From Diaphorobacter ruginosibacter (lineage in GTDB: Bacteria > Pseudomonadota > Gammaproteobacteria > Burkholderiales > Burkholderiaceae_C), in assembly GCF_014395975.1 (NCBI RefSeq), contig NZ_CP060714.1:3100001-3164000 (forward strand): DNA of 64,000 bases. The letters are read 5' to 3'. The notes beneath the pieces are model-generated. The model searched no databases. It was given only the letters and a program-made list of their open reading frames with translations, and was not told where the DNA came from. Positions 17,201 through 25,789 of the stretch are shown here, one piece after another (the first letter of the stretch is position 1; each line of letters begins with the position of its first letter). A program made the translations under genes and the position numbers.

Positions 17201-17443
17201 CTTGGCGTGGAGGAAGCCTGCCTTGAATTGCGTGCGTATTTCCGCGGCACGCATCAGCGTGAGCTAACCTCTCAAAGGCATGCTTTAGGCGTCCATTCCA
17301 AGCAACCTGTGTGGGCAGGAAGGGGCAAGCGGTCGCTCACCGAGCATCGACCAAAAGACTGCAACCAGCCTAAAACCGACGTCGCAGCGCAATCTGTACT
17401 TGCGGAAATGCTGGCCAGTTATCGCTCATGTTCGGCGCGAAAA
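17201..17443. other. Non-coding stretch
   Basis: No supported gene; frames here are short or opposite the lipoprotein gene that ends at 17444. Confidence 0.4.
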
Positions 17444-18277
17444 TTACCTTCCGAGTGCTCCCGTAAAAGAAGCCAGACCGATCCCACGCATGTAGTCCAG
17501 GATCTTGCTTTCCTGCGTCTGAGCCGCAAAATTGAGCATTGCCCGCGGTTGGTTGTATTTCATCAGCGTCTGCTCCTGACCATTGGCACCCACTGCCTGG
17601 ATCTCGCCATAGGTGAGGACTGCCTGCCCTTCCCCGTTCACGATCCACTGGAAGATCTCTGAAGCCTCCTTGTAAACGGGGTGCTGTGCAAACGCCTCTT
17701 TCTTCAGCGTCTCGGGATCGTTCCTCTTCTGGGCACTCACGATGTCTCGCTCTGAGGAGTCCAACTCGCGCTGGGCATCGCGCCGCCTCTCACCCAGAGC
17801 CCGTTCTATTTCCTGTATCTGGAACAATCGGCCATCTATTTGCTCCTTCTCGGTCAGTCCCTGTTTGGGCAGTGCCCGAAACCTCTCGATCCCCCTTTGC
17901 AAACGCTCAATGTCTCGCCGGGAGTCGGGGTAGTCTTCTTCAATTCGTTGCACGATGCTGTCACGCTCCCTCACCGCACGCTTCAAAGCAATCTCCGCAT
18001 CTTTGGTTGTGCGCTCCAGGTAATCATCTCTCCTCTCCTTCAAGAAGTCATTGCCATCTGCGATGCTGCACTTGTACTGCACCACCACACGGCCCTTTTC
18101 GTCCTTGAAGCTATCCCAATGGGTACTTTTGCACAGTGGCCGATTGCCCAGGCCGTTGGCGACTGTCGTGGTGCGAGCAGCATCGATATAGCTGGACTTG
18201 ACGATGTCAACGGGGCTTTTACTGCAAGCAGAAAGAGCAATGGTGGAGCAAGCCACAACGAGGGAGAGATTTTTCAT
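17444..18277 (-). CDS. Coiled-coil lipoprotein of unknown function
   Basis: 277 residues from ATG 18277 (MKNLSLVVACSTIALSACSKS). The lipobox is LSAC with Cys at residue 18; the longer frame upstream lacks a signal and overlaps the previous gene. Residues 85-200 are strongly charged and helical (ERRDDYLERTTKDAEIAL to RDAQRELDSSERDIVSAQKR), predicting a long coiled coil. The C-terminal 60 residues look globular. It lies 88 bases downstream of the PASTA-type lipoprotein gene on the same strand, so the two may act together in the periplasm (inference). No family name can be given. Confidence 0.7.
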   Translation of the reverse strand: MKNLSLVVACSTIALSACSKSPVDIVKSSYIDAARTTTVANGLGNRPLCKSTHWDSFKDEKGRVVVQYKCSIADGNDFLKERRDDYLERTTKDAEIALKRAVRERDSIVQRIEEDYPDSRRDIERLQRGIERFRALPKQGLTEKEQIDGRLFQIQEIERALGERRRDAQRELDSSERDIVSAQKRNDPETLKKEAFAQHPVYKEASEIFQWIVNGEGQAVLTYGEIQAVGANGQEQTLMKYNQPRAMLNFAAQTQESKILDYMRGIGLASFTGALGR

Positions 18278-18365
18278 AGGTGTGAGAGAGGTGAATGGAG
18301 ACGCTGTCGCGGTCCATGATGGGAAGCCATAGAGGGCCGAGATAGATAGCCGGCATGTCCGAAGC

Positions 18366-19394
18366 TCATCCAGCCTCCCATGCACTGCGATAGGTCACCG
18401 TCGAGCCGGGCGGCACCGTATTGCCTGGAGCGGGCGTGATGCGGTAGGCACACCCATAGCCCTTGAAGTCCTCGTCCTCGGGTCCATGGATGGAGACCTC
18501 GTTCGCTTTCAGACCTGCAGCGCGTAGCCGCTTGTCGTAGTCCATATCGCACAGTCCTGCTAGCTGCGGGACCATGACCATGCCGTTGGGGACAGTCAAT
18601 GCCCCTGCCTTCGGTTCGCTATTTGCTGCCGCCTCTGCCGTTGGACATTTGGGGAACTCCAACTCGTCCCCAAAGCTGAAGAACTTGGGTTTGACAGTGC
18701 GCAGCGCCTGCTCCGCCGCATCCCGGTATTTCTGGGGCTGGCAGTTGAACCCCAGATCTCTCTCCACCCAATCTTCAGATTCCTTCGCCGCCATGGCGTC
18801 AGCCCACTGCCCTGCTGCCTCCATGGCCGGATCCGCTGCCAGTTCAGCAGTAAGCATCACCTGCCTGAACTGCAACGCCCTGCTCCCTTGCGCGACCAGG
18901 TAGACATTGGGAACATAAGCATTGCCGCAGTCCCGAAGACAGTCTGCCAGGTACTGCCCTGAGCCCGTGGCTTCATCAAACGCCCCGAAGGTCAGAGTAT
19001 TGAGTGGTTGCAGCCGAGACATGCCCAGCAACCCACCAACGTCCACATCACACTCCGGCGAGAGTGCCACCTGGACCGAGCGTATGGCTTTGTCCTGTTG
19101 ATCGCTCCCCAGCACCAATTGACAACCTTTGGCCATGTAGTGATGTCGGTGGTCTTCGGACCGAATAGCGGGCCCTGCCCTTTGCTGCACATATGCCAAA
19201 TTCATGCCGATGGCATTCCAGGAGATCAGTTGGGTGAGCAAGTCCGACGTCGCTGGCGCTGGCTCTTTGGTGTCCTTGGAGCCAAAGACCGATTTGGCGC
19301 GCTCGACCAAAGTAGAGACGTGATCTCGTGCACGGTCCGTGCATCCCGCCAGGGCTACGGCCATGAGTAAGGCGGCGCATGTTGTCAGTTTCAT
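18366..19394 (-). CDS. Lipoprotein with C-terminal PASTA-like domain
   Basis: 342 residues. The signal peptide ends in LAGC (Cys at residue 18). The middle contains many cysteines (GCQLVLG, ECDVDVG, DCLRDCGNAY, FNCQPQKY), suggesting disulfides in the periplasm. Residues 275-340 resemble a PASTA domain: VPQLAGLCDMDYDKRLRAAGL, then a segment ending TPAPGNTVPPGSTVTYR, with the signature PG..V..G..V. PASTA domains are best known in cell-wall kinases and penicillin-binding proteins, where they bind muropeptides; a lipoprotein form in a Gram-negative is uncommon. No Shine-Dalgarno is evident before the ATG. Confidence 0.75.
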   Translation of the reverse strand: MKLTTCAALLMAVALAGCTDRARDHVSTLVERAKSVFGSKDTKEPAPATSDLLTQLISWNAIGMNLAYVQQRAGPAIRSEDHRHHYMAKGCQLVLGSDQQDKAIRSVQVALSPECDVDVGGLLGMSRLQPLNTLTFGAFDEATGSGQYLADCLRDCGNAYVPNVYLVAQGSRALQFRQVMLTAELAADPAMEAAGQWADAMAAKESEDWVERDLGFNCQPQKYRDAAEQALRTVKPKFFSFGDELEFPKCPTAEAAANSEPKAGALTVPNGMVMVPQLAGLCDMDYDKRLRAAGLKANEVSIHGPEDEDFKGYGCAYRITPAPGNTVPPGSTVTYRSAWEAG

Positions 19395-19529
19395 GGAGGA
19401 GTCAGAGATGGATATTGGTGGTCAAAGGAGCCCGGCGATCTAACGCACCGCGGAAAATCGGAATCGAGGAACCATGGAAGTCGCACCGGTTGATGCGATC
19501 CACCAGGACGGTTTGCTGGATCAGAGGGG

Positions 19530-20453
19530 TCAACCTTCCGCAATGACGCCGATCATTCCGAGCAAGACAAGCAGCGCGGCCACAAAGCCGACGGCTGCGC
19601 CGATGTTGGTACTACCCTGCCGGGCCAGTTCGATGCGGGCCTGCTCGGGTTCATGAGATGCCAGGATCTGGTCCACCCGCTGATTCACATGCTGCTGGTA
19701 CCAGGCATTGCCCTTGAGGCCAAAGCCAATCGCAATACCTAGGTTGATGCTGCTCGCAATGGAACTGGGAACGCCAATGGCAAGTTCTGCAATCAGCTCA
19801 GCAGCCACTACGCCCATGAAGATCCAGGAATAGAGATACATCTTGCGATACCCTATCCAGCCAAAGCCGACCAGAAAGGCAGCCCAGTTCCAGGACAGTT
19901 GGTGCTTGCGCTGCGCTGCCTCCTTCCACTTGCGCTCGAAGTAGCCATGGTTCTTGCCAACAAAGATCTGGATGGCCTCCTGGCGGGGCAATGATGAAGC
20001 TGCAGCAGATCGTGGTTGCATTGCCGGCGCGGAGGTGACAGTTGGAGGTGCAACAGGAGCAGATACAGGAGTAGTTACCGCTGCGGGCGCCTGAATGGCG
20101 TCAGCAGCAACTGCAGAAGAGACTTGCATTCCAACTCCACCAGCAGAAACGGACGGCGATGAGGATGCAGGAACGGGATCAGCTGAGAGAACGGGCACCA
20201 CATCAAAGTCCAACGGCGCGTCCTGAGGGACCAACTGGATGATGCATTGGGCGCCCGTGCTCTCAATGGCCCGCTTGTACTTGTCAGCAACTTCTGCCGT
20301 CACATCCTTCTTGACCACACAGCATGGTTGCGACAGCAAACGACCTGCCTGCTCGGGCATGCACTTGAAGAGGGTCGCGAGCTTTTGCGCCACTTGGTGT
20401 GCATCTGCTGCAGGGTGCTTCCCGCTCAGCACAACGTTGTATTTCTCTTGCAT
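19530..20453 (-). CDS. DUF2628 membrane protein with L7/L12-like N-terminal domain
   Basis: 307 residues in three parts. Residues 1-78 form a small alpha/beta domain (KYNVVLSGKHPAADAHQVAQKLATLF, LLSQPCCVVKKDVTAEVADKYKRAIESTGA) of the kind often placed before membrane domains in proteobacterial proteins. Residues 85-165 are an alanine/proline/serine linker. Residues 165-307 are the DUF2628 region: FVGKNHGYFERKWK, SWNWAAFLVGFGWIGYRKMYLYSW, then three or four membrane helices. The function of DUF2628 is not established. It is followed by the lipoprotein genes on the same strand. Confidence 0.8.
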   Translation of the reverse strand: MQEKYNVVLSGKHPAADAHQVAQKLATLFKCMPEQAGRLLSQPCCVVKKDVTAEVADKYKRAIESTGAQCIIQLVPQDAPLDFDVVPVLSADPVPASSSPSVSAGGVGMQVSSAVAADAIQAPAAVTTPVSAPVAPPTVTSAPAMQPRSAAASSLPRQEAIQIFVGKNHGYFERKWKEAAQRKHQLSWNWAAFLVGFGWIGYRKMYLYSWIFMGVVAAELIAELAIGVPSSIASSINLGIAIGFGLKGNAWYQQHVNQRVDQILASHEPEQARIELARQGSTNIGAAVGFVAALLVLLGMIGVIAEG

Positions 20454-20735
20454 TTGTGACTCTTCCTCTTGTCGTTATTGGTGGTGCTGCAGATGGACAT
20501 AACCAGCAGCGGTCTGACCTCTATAGCCCTATAAGTGAAGCAAACTCATCAAATCAGAACGCACCAAGGCCAAAGCTGGAGCAAGGAGTACATCCGGTCA
20601 GTATTCCGTCAGGGGTGGTTCAGTGGGAGTGCGCCAGTGACGAGACAGGCAATGAAGATGGGATCCGGCAACTCACAGATGGAACGCCAAAGGCTGTTGC
20701 TGATTGTCCCGTCAGATCGATGCCCCTACTCATGA
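20454..20735. other. Short non-coding gap
   Basis: Between the DUF2628 gene start and the end of the zinc-ribbon gene copy 2. No gene or clear signal is seen. Confidence 0.4.
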
Positions 20736-21041
20736 TCAACTCAAATCAGAGCCGCAGTGCTTGCACTTCCTGGCCTTGGCCAGAATAGGTTCTGCGCAGT
20801 AGGGACAGTCCTTTGTAGCCTGCGCCATGGGCTGGGCGATGGGGTGTGATCCACCTTGCTGCGGTTGCGCACGGCCCAGGCCTCCAAAGATCATCTGGAA
20901 CCAGAACTTCCAAAGCTTAATGAAGCCCCATACCAGGATGGGCAGAAAGATGATCAGGCCCAGGACGATGCCTCCCCCTCCCCCGCCTGCCACGGCGATA
21001 TTGGGCATCAACACCCAAGGCAACAGACGCTCCAAGCGCAT
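20736..21041 (-). CDS. Membrane zinc-ribbon protein, copy 2
   Basis: 101 residues from ATG 21041 with AAGGAG upstream (the longer frame has no ribosome site). Same order as copy 1: short hydrophobic start, glycine run GGGGGGIVLGLIIFLP, membrane segment WGFIKLWKFWFQMIF, polar linker, zinc ribbon CPYC-x10-CKHC, then GSDLS and a normal stop. This copy appears to keep the ancestral C-terminus. It is divergent from the XRE gene at 21171, with 129 bases between them. Its function is unknown. Confidence 0.75.
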   Translation of the reverse strand: MRLERLLPWVLMPNIAVAGGGGGGIVLGLIIFLPILVWGFIKLWKFWFQMIFGGLGRAQPQQGGSHPIAQPMAQATKDCPYCAEPILAKARKCKHCGSDLS

Positions 21042-21418
21042 GCACACACTCCTTTTCTTGGTATTCGGTATGGGGAGAAGCCCCGCTGATGCCGGATTAG
21101 GTTTCATCCTGTATCGATATGTGAAGCAAACTCCGTAGATGTAAATGTATCAGAAACAGATGCTTGGAGGGTGTCTGCCAAACCCACTCCCCCTACTCAT
21201 CTTCCTGATCCCGACAACCTCCGCGATGTATTTGCGTACTGGGTGCGCCTCAAACGCGTCGAGAAAGGCTGGTCGCAGGAGCGCCTGGCACTGGAATGCG
21301 AATTGGACAGGACGTACGTATCAGCCGTGGAGCGATCGCGCTGGAATGTGTCGCCGGCCAATATCGAGCGCATCGCGCAAGCGCTGGATGTGAAGGCCTG
21401 GACATTGATCAAGCCGCC
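20744..21418. repeat. Zinc-ribbon/XRE module, direct repeat copy 2
   Basis: Second copy of the block at 3446-4120. The left breakpoint falls within the last codons of the zinc-ribbon gene and the right breakpoint within the last codons of the XRE gene, so both genes differ from copy 1 only at their final residues. Confidence 0.85.
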
Positions 21419-21434
21419 GGAGACGCACTCGTAG
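21171..21434 (+). CDS. XRE-family helix-turn-helix regulator, copy 2
   Basis: 87 residues, with the same HTH as copy 1 (GWSQERLALECELDRTYVSA, NIERIAQALDVKAWTLI). A single HTH with no sensor domain. It starts at a GTG directly abutting GGAGG. Divergent from zinc-ribbon copy 2. A perfect bidirectional terminator lies 45 bases downstream. If both copies are expressed they probably cross-regulate, since the intergenic regions are nearly the same (inference). Confidence 0.8.
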   Translation: MSAKPTPPTHLPDPDNLRDVFAYWVRLKRVEKGWSQERLALECELDRTYVSAVERSRWNVSPANIERIAQALDVKAWTLIKPPETHS

Positions 21435-21477
21435 CTCCAGGAATGCCATAGCCGCAAAAGAAAAAAGAGAATCAGAA

Positions 21478-21514
21478 AAGATGAACCCGGCGCCTGCCGG
21501 GTTCATCCTTTTCT
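21478..21514. terminator. Strong bidirectional terminator
   Basis: A perfect 12-bp stem GATGAACCCGGC/GCCGGGTTCATC with loop GCCT, T-rich on the plus side and A-rich on the other. It serves both the XRE gene (plus) and the minus-strand gene ending at 21519. Confidence 0.9.
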
Positions 21515-21518
21515 TTTC

Positions 21519-22199
21519 TCAGGTCGAATGTTGAGATTGTTTGGGAGAGATCGTCACAACCTCCGCACATCGGCCTTGCAATCGATCTCCGTCCACAGAG
21601 CAGAGAATGCATTGCCCAAGCGCATCCCATGAAACACGAGTGCCAAAGCCGCTGCCCCATGGCGCGCTCCACGCATGACTGACGACTAGTGCAGCCCTGA
21701 TGGCACTTGGTCGGGGTGTGTTTCCCCCTGTCGTTTCAGGCAACGCCGTCATCTCTACACCTACCGCCCAGGCCCAGTAAGCTGCGTCCTCCAACTGGCC
21801 GTAGTGCCTGCGATGCAATACCAGCTTGAGCAGTGCACAGCCTCCGCGCTCCAGAGCAGTTCCTAGACAGTTCATCGACTCGGTTCCAGTGGTCGTGGCG
21901 CTCCGGATCTCGCATCCCGGAAACAGTGCGCTCCACCCATGGTGGTCATCTATAGGTGAGCTCAATGACCAAGAGACAGCAATGCTGCGCAAAGGCCGTC
22001 GCGTCATCACTGCCGCACTGCGCCTCAGGCACCATTCCAGTCCTTCCGGATCCGATACGCTGCCGCGATCGGTATCCGGAGACATATAGCTCCAGCGCCT
22101 GCGCCCCGATGGGCTCGTTACTCGGTATTCCCACGGGCCATCAAACCGGATGCCATGCATGTAACGGTGGACGAGCCCCTTTTCTGCAGAGTCAGCCAT
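21519..22199 (-). CDS. Hypothetical protein coupled to the directionality-factor gene
   Basis: 226 residues beginning MADSAEKGLVHRYMHGIRFD. No signal peptide, membrane segment or known family is visible; tryptophan and cysteine content is high (WSALFPGCEI, DAAYWAWAVGVEM). Its ATG overlaps the last 8 bases of the upstream gene, so translation is coupled, and it should belong to the same mobile-element functions. Confidence 0.6.
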   Translation of the reverse strand: MADSAEKGLVHRYMHGIRFDGPWEYRVTSPSGRRRWSYMSPDTDRGSVSDPEGLEWCLRRSAAVMTRRPLRSIAVSWSLSSPIDDHHGWSALFPGCEIRSATTTGTESMNCLGTALERGGCALLKLVLHRRHYGQLEDAAYWAWAVGVEMTALPETTGGNTPRPSAIRAALVVSHAWSAPWGSGFGTRVSWDALGQCILCSVDGDRLQGRCAEVVTISPKQSQHST

Positions 22200-23331
22200 G
22201 CTGCTTGCCTCGCCCTCTCGCGGGTTGACGCACCTCCTTCAAATGCATCCTCTGCCCCGTGGGTTCCGCTGCTGCTGGATAAAACTCCTGAACGATCTCC
22301 GTCGCCTCCTGCTCCAGTTCCTCAAACAAGCCCAGCGCATAGCCTTCTCTGGCTGCTTGCTCCAACGCTTCCTGGTCGTGGCCGACCTTCTGCGCATAGT
22401 CCGCAGCCTGCGCTGCCTGGCTGATGGCTGCGTCGAGCGGCATTCCATTTCGGATACCCAGATCCACGTAGTAGATCGGCGTGCGGTGCGACATGGCCGT
22501 GGACTTGGCGCGCAGGCGCAGCTCCAGTGGGAGATATGCCAGCAATCCGCCACTGGCCGCTTGCAGGTACTGCATGCGGGTCATCAAGGTGCGCAGGGAG
22601 TTGATCCCGGTGGTGCGCAGCACAAAGGTGCTCATGGCGTCCGCCTGGTTGTCCGGATGGTCAATGCGCATATGGAATCGGCCGAACGGCTTGCACCCGC
22701 CTTCAATAGCGAGTGCACACAGGTCCGGGCCTTCGCAAGGGCTAGCTTCGATGCCCTTGCCTGTCATCCGCTTGCAGGTCTGCCCATCTCCCACACAGAG
22801 GGGCCGCGCCGTTGCCCGGTCGAACAAGGTGTAGTTGGCCCGCAGGTTCAGTGCCGGGTCGTTGAACAGCACACGGATGGGGATACTGCGCAGCTTGGGT
22901 TTGGCAGCGTGGGCATGGGCTGGCGCATTGCCATCGGCAAGGCTGTCAACCTCCGTCATCGTCTTCTGCTCCAGGTTGGTGCCTTGCTCGCTATCTCCCT
23001 TCGTAGCCTGAGATAATTGTGTTGCTCGCGCCCGTCTGGCAAGCTTGTCCTGCAAAGTCTGTTTCGGCGGTTTCGGTGCATCTTGGAACTCTGGAGGCAG
23101 GGCTTGCAACTCCGTCACTTCCACGCCTGTTGTCATCAATGCCCGGTGGGTGATCTCCGCGCGCAGGATGGCATCCATCGGATGTAGTACCCAGCCCCTG
23201 CGGCTTTGGACCTGGGTGGTGATGGTGAATTCGTCATCTTTCTCCGGCAATCGCTTGCCATTGCGCTCGATGACCTTGCCGATGGAGATGCGCCCCACCA
23301 CAGGGGGCGTCATCATCAGTCCTTTGATCAT
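22192..23331 (-). CDS. Gp3-like recombination directionality factor family protein
   Basis: 379 residues from ATG 23331 (CTGGAG ribosome site). Members are often labelled 'hydrolase or metal-binding protein'; the family includes the phage/ICE recombination directionality factors. Visible: start MIKGLMMTPPVVGRISIGKV and EKDDEFTITTQVQSRRGWVLHP; a central block LRSIPIRVLFNDPALNLRAN; a cysteine cluster (CVGDGQTCKR, SPCEGPDLCALAIEGGCKPFG) that may bind metal; and YLPLELRLRAKSTAMSHRTPIYYVDL. Residues 105-155 are a low-complexity linker. It lies in a block with the YqaJ-type exonuclease and the DUF932 gene, a set known from ICEs and plasmids. Whether it steers an integrase here is unproven: no integrase gene is in the window. 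Confidence 0.75.
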   Translation of the reverse strand: MIKGLMMTPPVVGRISIGKVIERNGKRLPEKDDEFTITTQVQSRRGWVLHPMDAILRAEITHRALMTTGVEVTELQALPPEFQDAPKPPKQTLQDKLARRARATQLSQATKGDSEQGTNLEQKTMTEVDSLADGNAPAHAHAAKPKLRSIPIRVLFNDPALNLRANYTLFDRATARPLCVGDGQTCKRMTGKGIEASPCEGPDLCALAIEGGCKPFGRFHMRIDHPDNQADAMSTFVLRTTGINSLRTLMTRMQYLQAASGGLLAYLPLELRLRAKSTAMSHRTPIYYVDLGIRNGMPLDAAISQAAQAADYAQKVGHDQEALEQAAREGYALGLFEELEQEATEIVQEFYPAAAEPTGQRMHLKEVRQPARGRGKQHG

Positions 23332-23353
23332 GGTGTTTCTCCAGAAATGCAAA

Positions 23354-23385
23354 AGCCCCTTGCTCCAGAGAAGAAGCAAGGGGCT
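23354..23385 (-). terminator. Hairpin upstream of the directionality-factor gene
   Basis: A perfect 11-bp stem AGCAAGGGGCT/AGCCCCTTGCT followed on the minus strand by TTTT. It can end transcription from the exonuclease gene; it also lies only 22 bases before the next start codon. Confidence 0.7.
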
Positions 23386-23501
23386 GATCGGTTGATGAAT
23401 GGGTGAATAGATAAGTGGGTGGGCAGATGAACTGCCGGCCTCTGATAGGTGATTGGATATTGGTGATCAGTGATTGCAGGGTGCTGGCCTGAGCAGCCCG
23501 C

Positions 23502-24539
23502 TCAGCACGCCTCCTGCAGCAGGAATCTCCGTGATCCGGCTTTGGCGCTCGTATAGGCCTTGGCTAGGTCAGGATGGTCTTTCTCGAAGGCAGCGGTGTT
23601 GAATGCCTTGCCGTCCTTGGAGCGTTTCCAGCTCACCGAGCCACCAGGGAAGGTCGCGTACGATGCCGCCCCCATGCGCTGCTGGATCTGGTGCTTCAGC
23701 AATGCCTCCTGGGCTTCCCAGTCCTGCAGGAGCTTTCGGACGTGAAGTAGCTTGGCAAATGCACTGCAAACACTCTCGTCCTCGGACAGATCCAAGGTGT
23801 CACCGCTGTCTTGGGGATACAGACTGCGCAACGCAACTGCTGCGCTGTCCGACGCATCTGCATCGGGCGCCTGTCCAGACTGCACCCTCTCCCAGAACTG
23901 CGCCTCCAAGGCCATCAATTGGGTGATCATGGTTTCATCGCGCTTGATGCGGTGGATCTGCAACTCCTGCCCACAGATCAGGACCGCTACATCGGCCGCC
24001 TTCTTGCCCGTCACGGCCAGTTGGTGCATGACCTGCAGTTGGATGTATTCCGGAACGCCATCTCTCCAGAGCTTGGCACCGTTGATGCCTGCGGTCTTGC
24101 ATTCGAGGATCTGGACATCGGAAGCTCCCACCACTTCCCGGTCGATGTTGGCGAGCATCCAGGGCATCTGGGGATGGCCCAGGACAGCATTGACCCGGCG
24201 CACCTTGTTGCCGGTGCGTTTGGTGTAGTGGGCGGCGACGATAGGCTCGAGCAAGGTGCCCCAGTACATGGGGCTGGTCTCGTCGTTGGGATCCACGGTC
24301 GGCAAGAGATGGCCCTTGCCGGTCTTGTGCATCCACAACTCCAGTTGGGACTGGTAGGGGTTGAGCCCTACGGCCGCCGCAGCGTCGGAGCTGCCGATGC
24401 CTTGGCGACGCACATCCAGCCAGATCTCGCGCGGCATGTCCCGGGTGGAAACCAGGCGCAGCGCAGGACGTCTGACCAGGCGCAGCGCAGGACGTCTGTT
24501 CTGTGAAGCAGGTATATGTGTAGAAACAGGTGTCGGCAT
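23502..24539 (-). CDS. YqaJ-type (lambda-exonuclease-like) recombinase nuclease
   Basis: 345 residues from ATG 24539 (GGAGGCACC). YqaJ/lambda exonucleases resect double-stranded ends to start annealing recombination. Visible: DVRRQGIGSSDAAAAVGLNPY (entry motif), WGTLLEPIVAAHYTKRTGNKV (catalytic Glu), MLANIDREV with ILECKTA (the D...ExK catalytic set) and YIQLQVMHQLAVTG (Gln motif). The C-terminus holds a helical region and a GGSVSWKRSKDGKAF segment. Residues 14-29 contain a tandem duplication RRPALRLV x2 (24-base repeat at 24451-24498). No annealase is adjacent. A truncated copy lies at 12585-12770. Confidence 0.88.
   Translation of the reverse strand: MPTPVSTHIPASQNRRPALRLVRRPALRLVSTRDMPREIWLDVRRQGIGSSDAAAAVGLNPYQSQLELWMHKTGKGHLLPTVDPNDETSPMYWGTLLEPIVAAHYTKRTGNKVRRVNAVLGHPQMPWMLANIDREVVGASDVQILECKTAGINGAKLWRDGVPEYIQLQVMHQLAVTGKKAADVAVLICGQELQIHRIKRDETMITQLMALEAQFWERVQSGQAPDADASDSAAVALRSLYPQDSGDTLDLSEDESVCSAFAKLLHVRKLLQDWEAQEALLKHQIQQRMGAASYATFPGGSVSWKRSKDGKAFNTAAFEKDHPDLAKAYTSAKAGSRRFLLQEAC
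24451..24498. repeat. 24-bp tandem duplication inside the exonuclease gene
   Basis: Two adjacent identical 24-base units (24451-24474 and 24475-24498), adding eight residues RRPALRLV in frame. The truncated copy of this gene near 12715 has one unit only. Confidence 0.9.
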
Positions 24540-24657
24540 GGTGCCTCCAGTGAAATGGGTGAAGAAATAGACAAAGAAACAGGCAATGAAAGACCAATGC
24601 AGGCGACTGCCTTCCTTCTCCACTCCCCTGCCCTCAAAATCTCGAAAGCCCAAAGCA

Positions 24658-24686
24658 CAAAGCCCTCACCGCAGTGGTGAGGGCCT
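24658..24686 (-). terminator. Intrinsic terminator of the DUF932 gene
   Basis: GCCCTCACC and GGTGAGGGC pair around five bases, then TTTGTGCTTT on the minus strand. Confidence 0.65.
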
Positions 24687-24778
24687 ATGACGTTGGAAAG
24701 CTTTGAATGAGAAAGGAAGGGACAGAGGGAGAAGGCCGACGGGGCAAAGGGCGAAAGGCGCGCCGCAAGCCGGTGGAT

Positions 24779-25774
24779 TCAGGCCACCAGTTGCAAGGCA
24801 TGCTCCAGTGCACGCTGCTTGACCGCAGCCCCCACACCGAACCAGGCACTGTCCAGGCGGTTGTCCTGGCTGCGAGCCCGGCGTTCGTGGTCCACGTACT
24901 CGGTGATGGAACAGAGCAAGCCCCAGGCCGTCCCCTGGGCTGCTGACAGGGTGGCGCCGCGCCCGTGGCCGTCAAAGAGCATTTGCGCCTTCTGCAAGGC
25001 CCGCTCATTGGTCAGACCCGTAGACTGCCCTGCTCCGCCGATACCGGGTTTGTCTGACGTGCAAAGCACCTTCAGGAAGAAGTTCATGGCCTCGTGGCTC
25101 TTGACCTTGCGCTCTGCCAAGGTGCGCATCTGGTACATGAAGGAGTCCCATTGGCCGACGGCAATTCCCAACTGGCGTTTGACGGCCTGGGCATCGAAAC
25201 GGGTGGAGTGGGAGACCTTCACGGCGTTGGTTGCTCCCTGCAGGGCAATCGCCAGAGTGTTGTTGCAGACCACCCGTACGGTGGTGGGCATGGCGACCGT
25301 GGCCAAGGTCCCGTCACAGGAGGTTGCCAAGAGCAGGTAGCCATGGACGACGTCATCACCCTTAAGGGCCGCTGATTTGCCAGTCCGGGCCAAAGCCCAG
25401 AACTTGCGACCCGCCTTGAGTACTCCGGCTGTCTCCAGTTCATAACCGGCGACCTCTGTAAGATCCCGGTAGAACTCCAGCACATCGCGGGGTTGCACCA
25501 CCTGGTAGCGGTTGCTGACCACTGACAGTGGTGCCTTGGTGTCGCTGCGGTAGAGCACCTTCTGGTCCGGGAACTCCATGGGCTCGGCATACATGGCAGA
25601 CGACGCATCCGAGCTGTCGGCCGCCAGATAGCGCACAGGCGTTTCGAGAATCTGCCACTGCATGCCTGCGGCTTGCGCCCAGACATCCAGAGATTGCTTG
25701 CGAGGCAGGTGGTTGCCCAGTTGGTGCCAGGGGGTCTGGCCTGCATAGGCCATGGTTTCGACGAGATGGGACAT
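24779..25774 (-). CDS. DUF932 (phage/plasmid-like TIGR03299) protein
   Basis: 331 residues, AAGGAG before the ATG. The family is widespread on plasmids, ICEs and phages and has no proven biochemical role. Signatures seen: MAYAGQTPWHQLGNHL, LYRSDTKAPLSVVSNRYQVVQP, FYRDLTEVAGYELETAG, VVHGYLLLATSCDGTLATVA, VVCNNTLAIAL and, near the end, TAWGLLCSITEYVDHERRAR. No signal or membrane segment. It precedes the exonuclease and directionality-factor genes and probably acts with them in element maintenance or recombination (inference). Confidence 0.9.
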   Translation of the reverse strand: MSHLVETMAYAGQTPWHQLGNHLPRKQSLDVWAQAAGMQWQILETPVRYLAADSSDASSAMYAEPMEFPDQKVLYRSDTKAPLSVVSNRYQVVQPRDVLEFYRDLTEVAGYELETAGVLKAGRKFWALARTGKSAALKGDDVVHGYLLLATSCDGTLATVAMPTTVRVVCNNTLAIALQGATNAVKVSHSTRFDAQAVKRQLGIAVGQWDSFMYQMRTLAERKVKSHEAMNFFLKVLCTSDKPGIGGAGQSTGLTNERALQKAQMLFDGHGRGATLSAAQGTAWGLLCSITEYVDHERRARSQDNRLDSAWFGVGAAVKQRALEHALQLVA

Positions 25775-25789
25775 GGTGATCTCCTTGCA

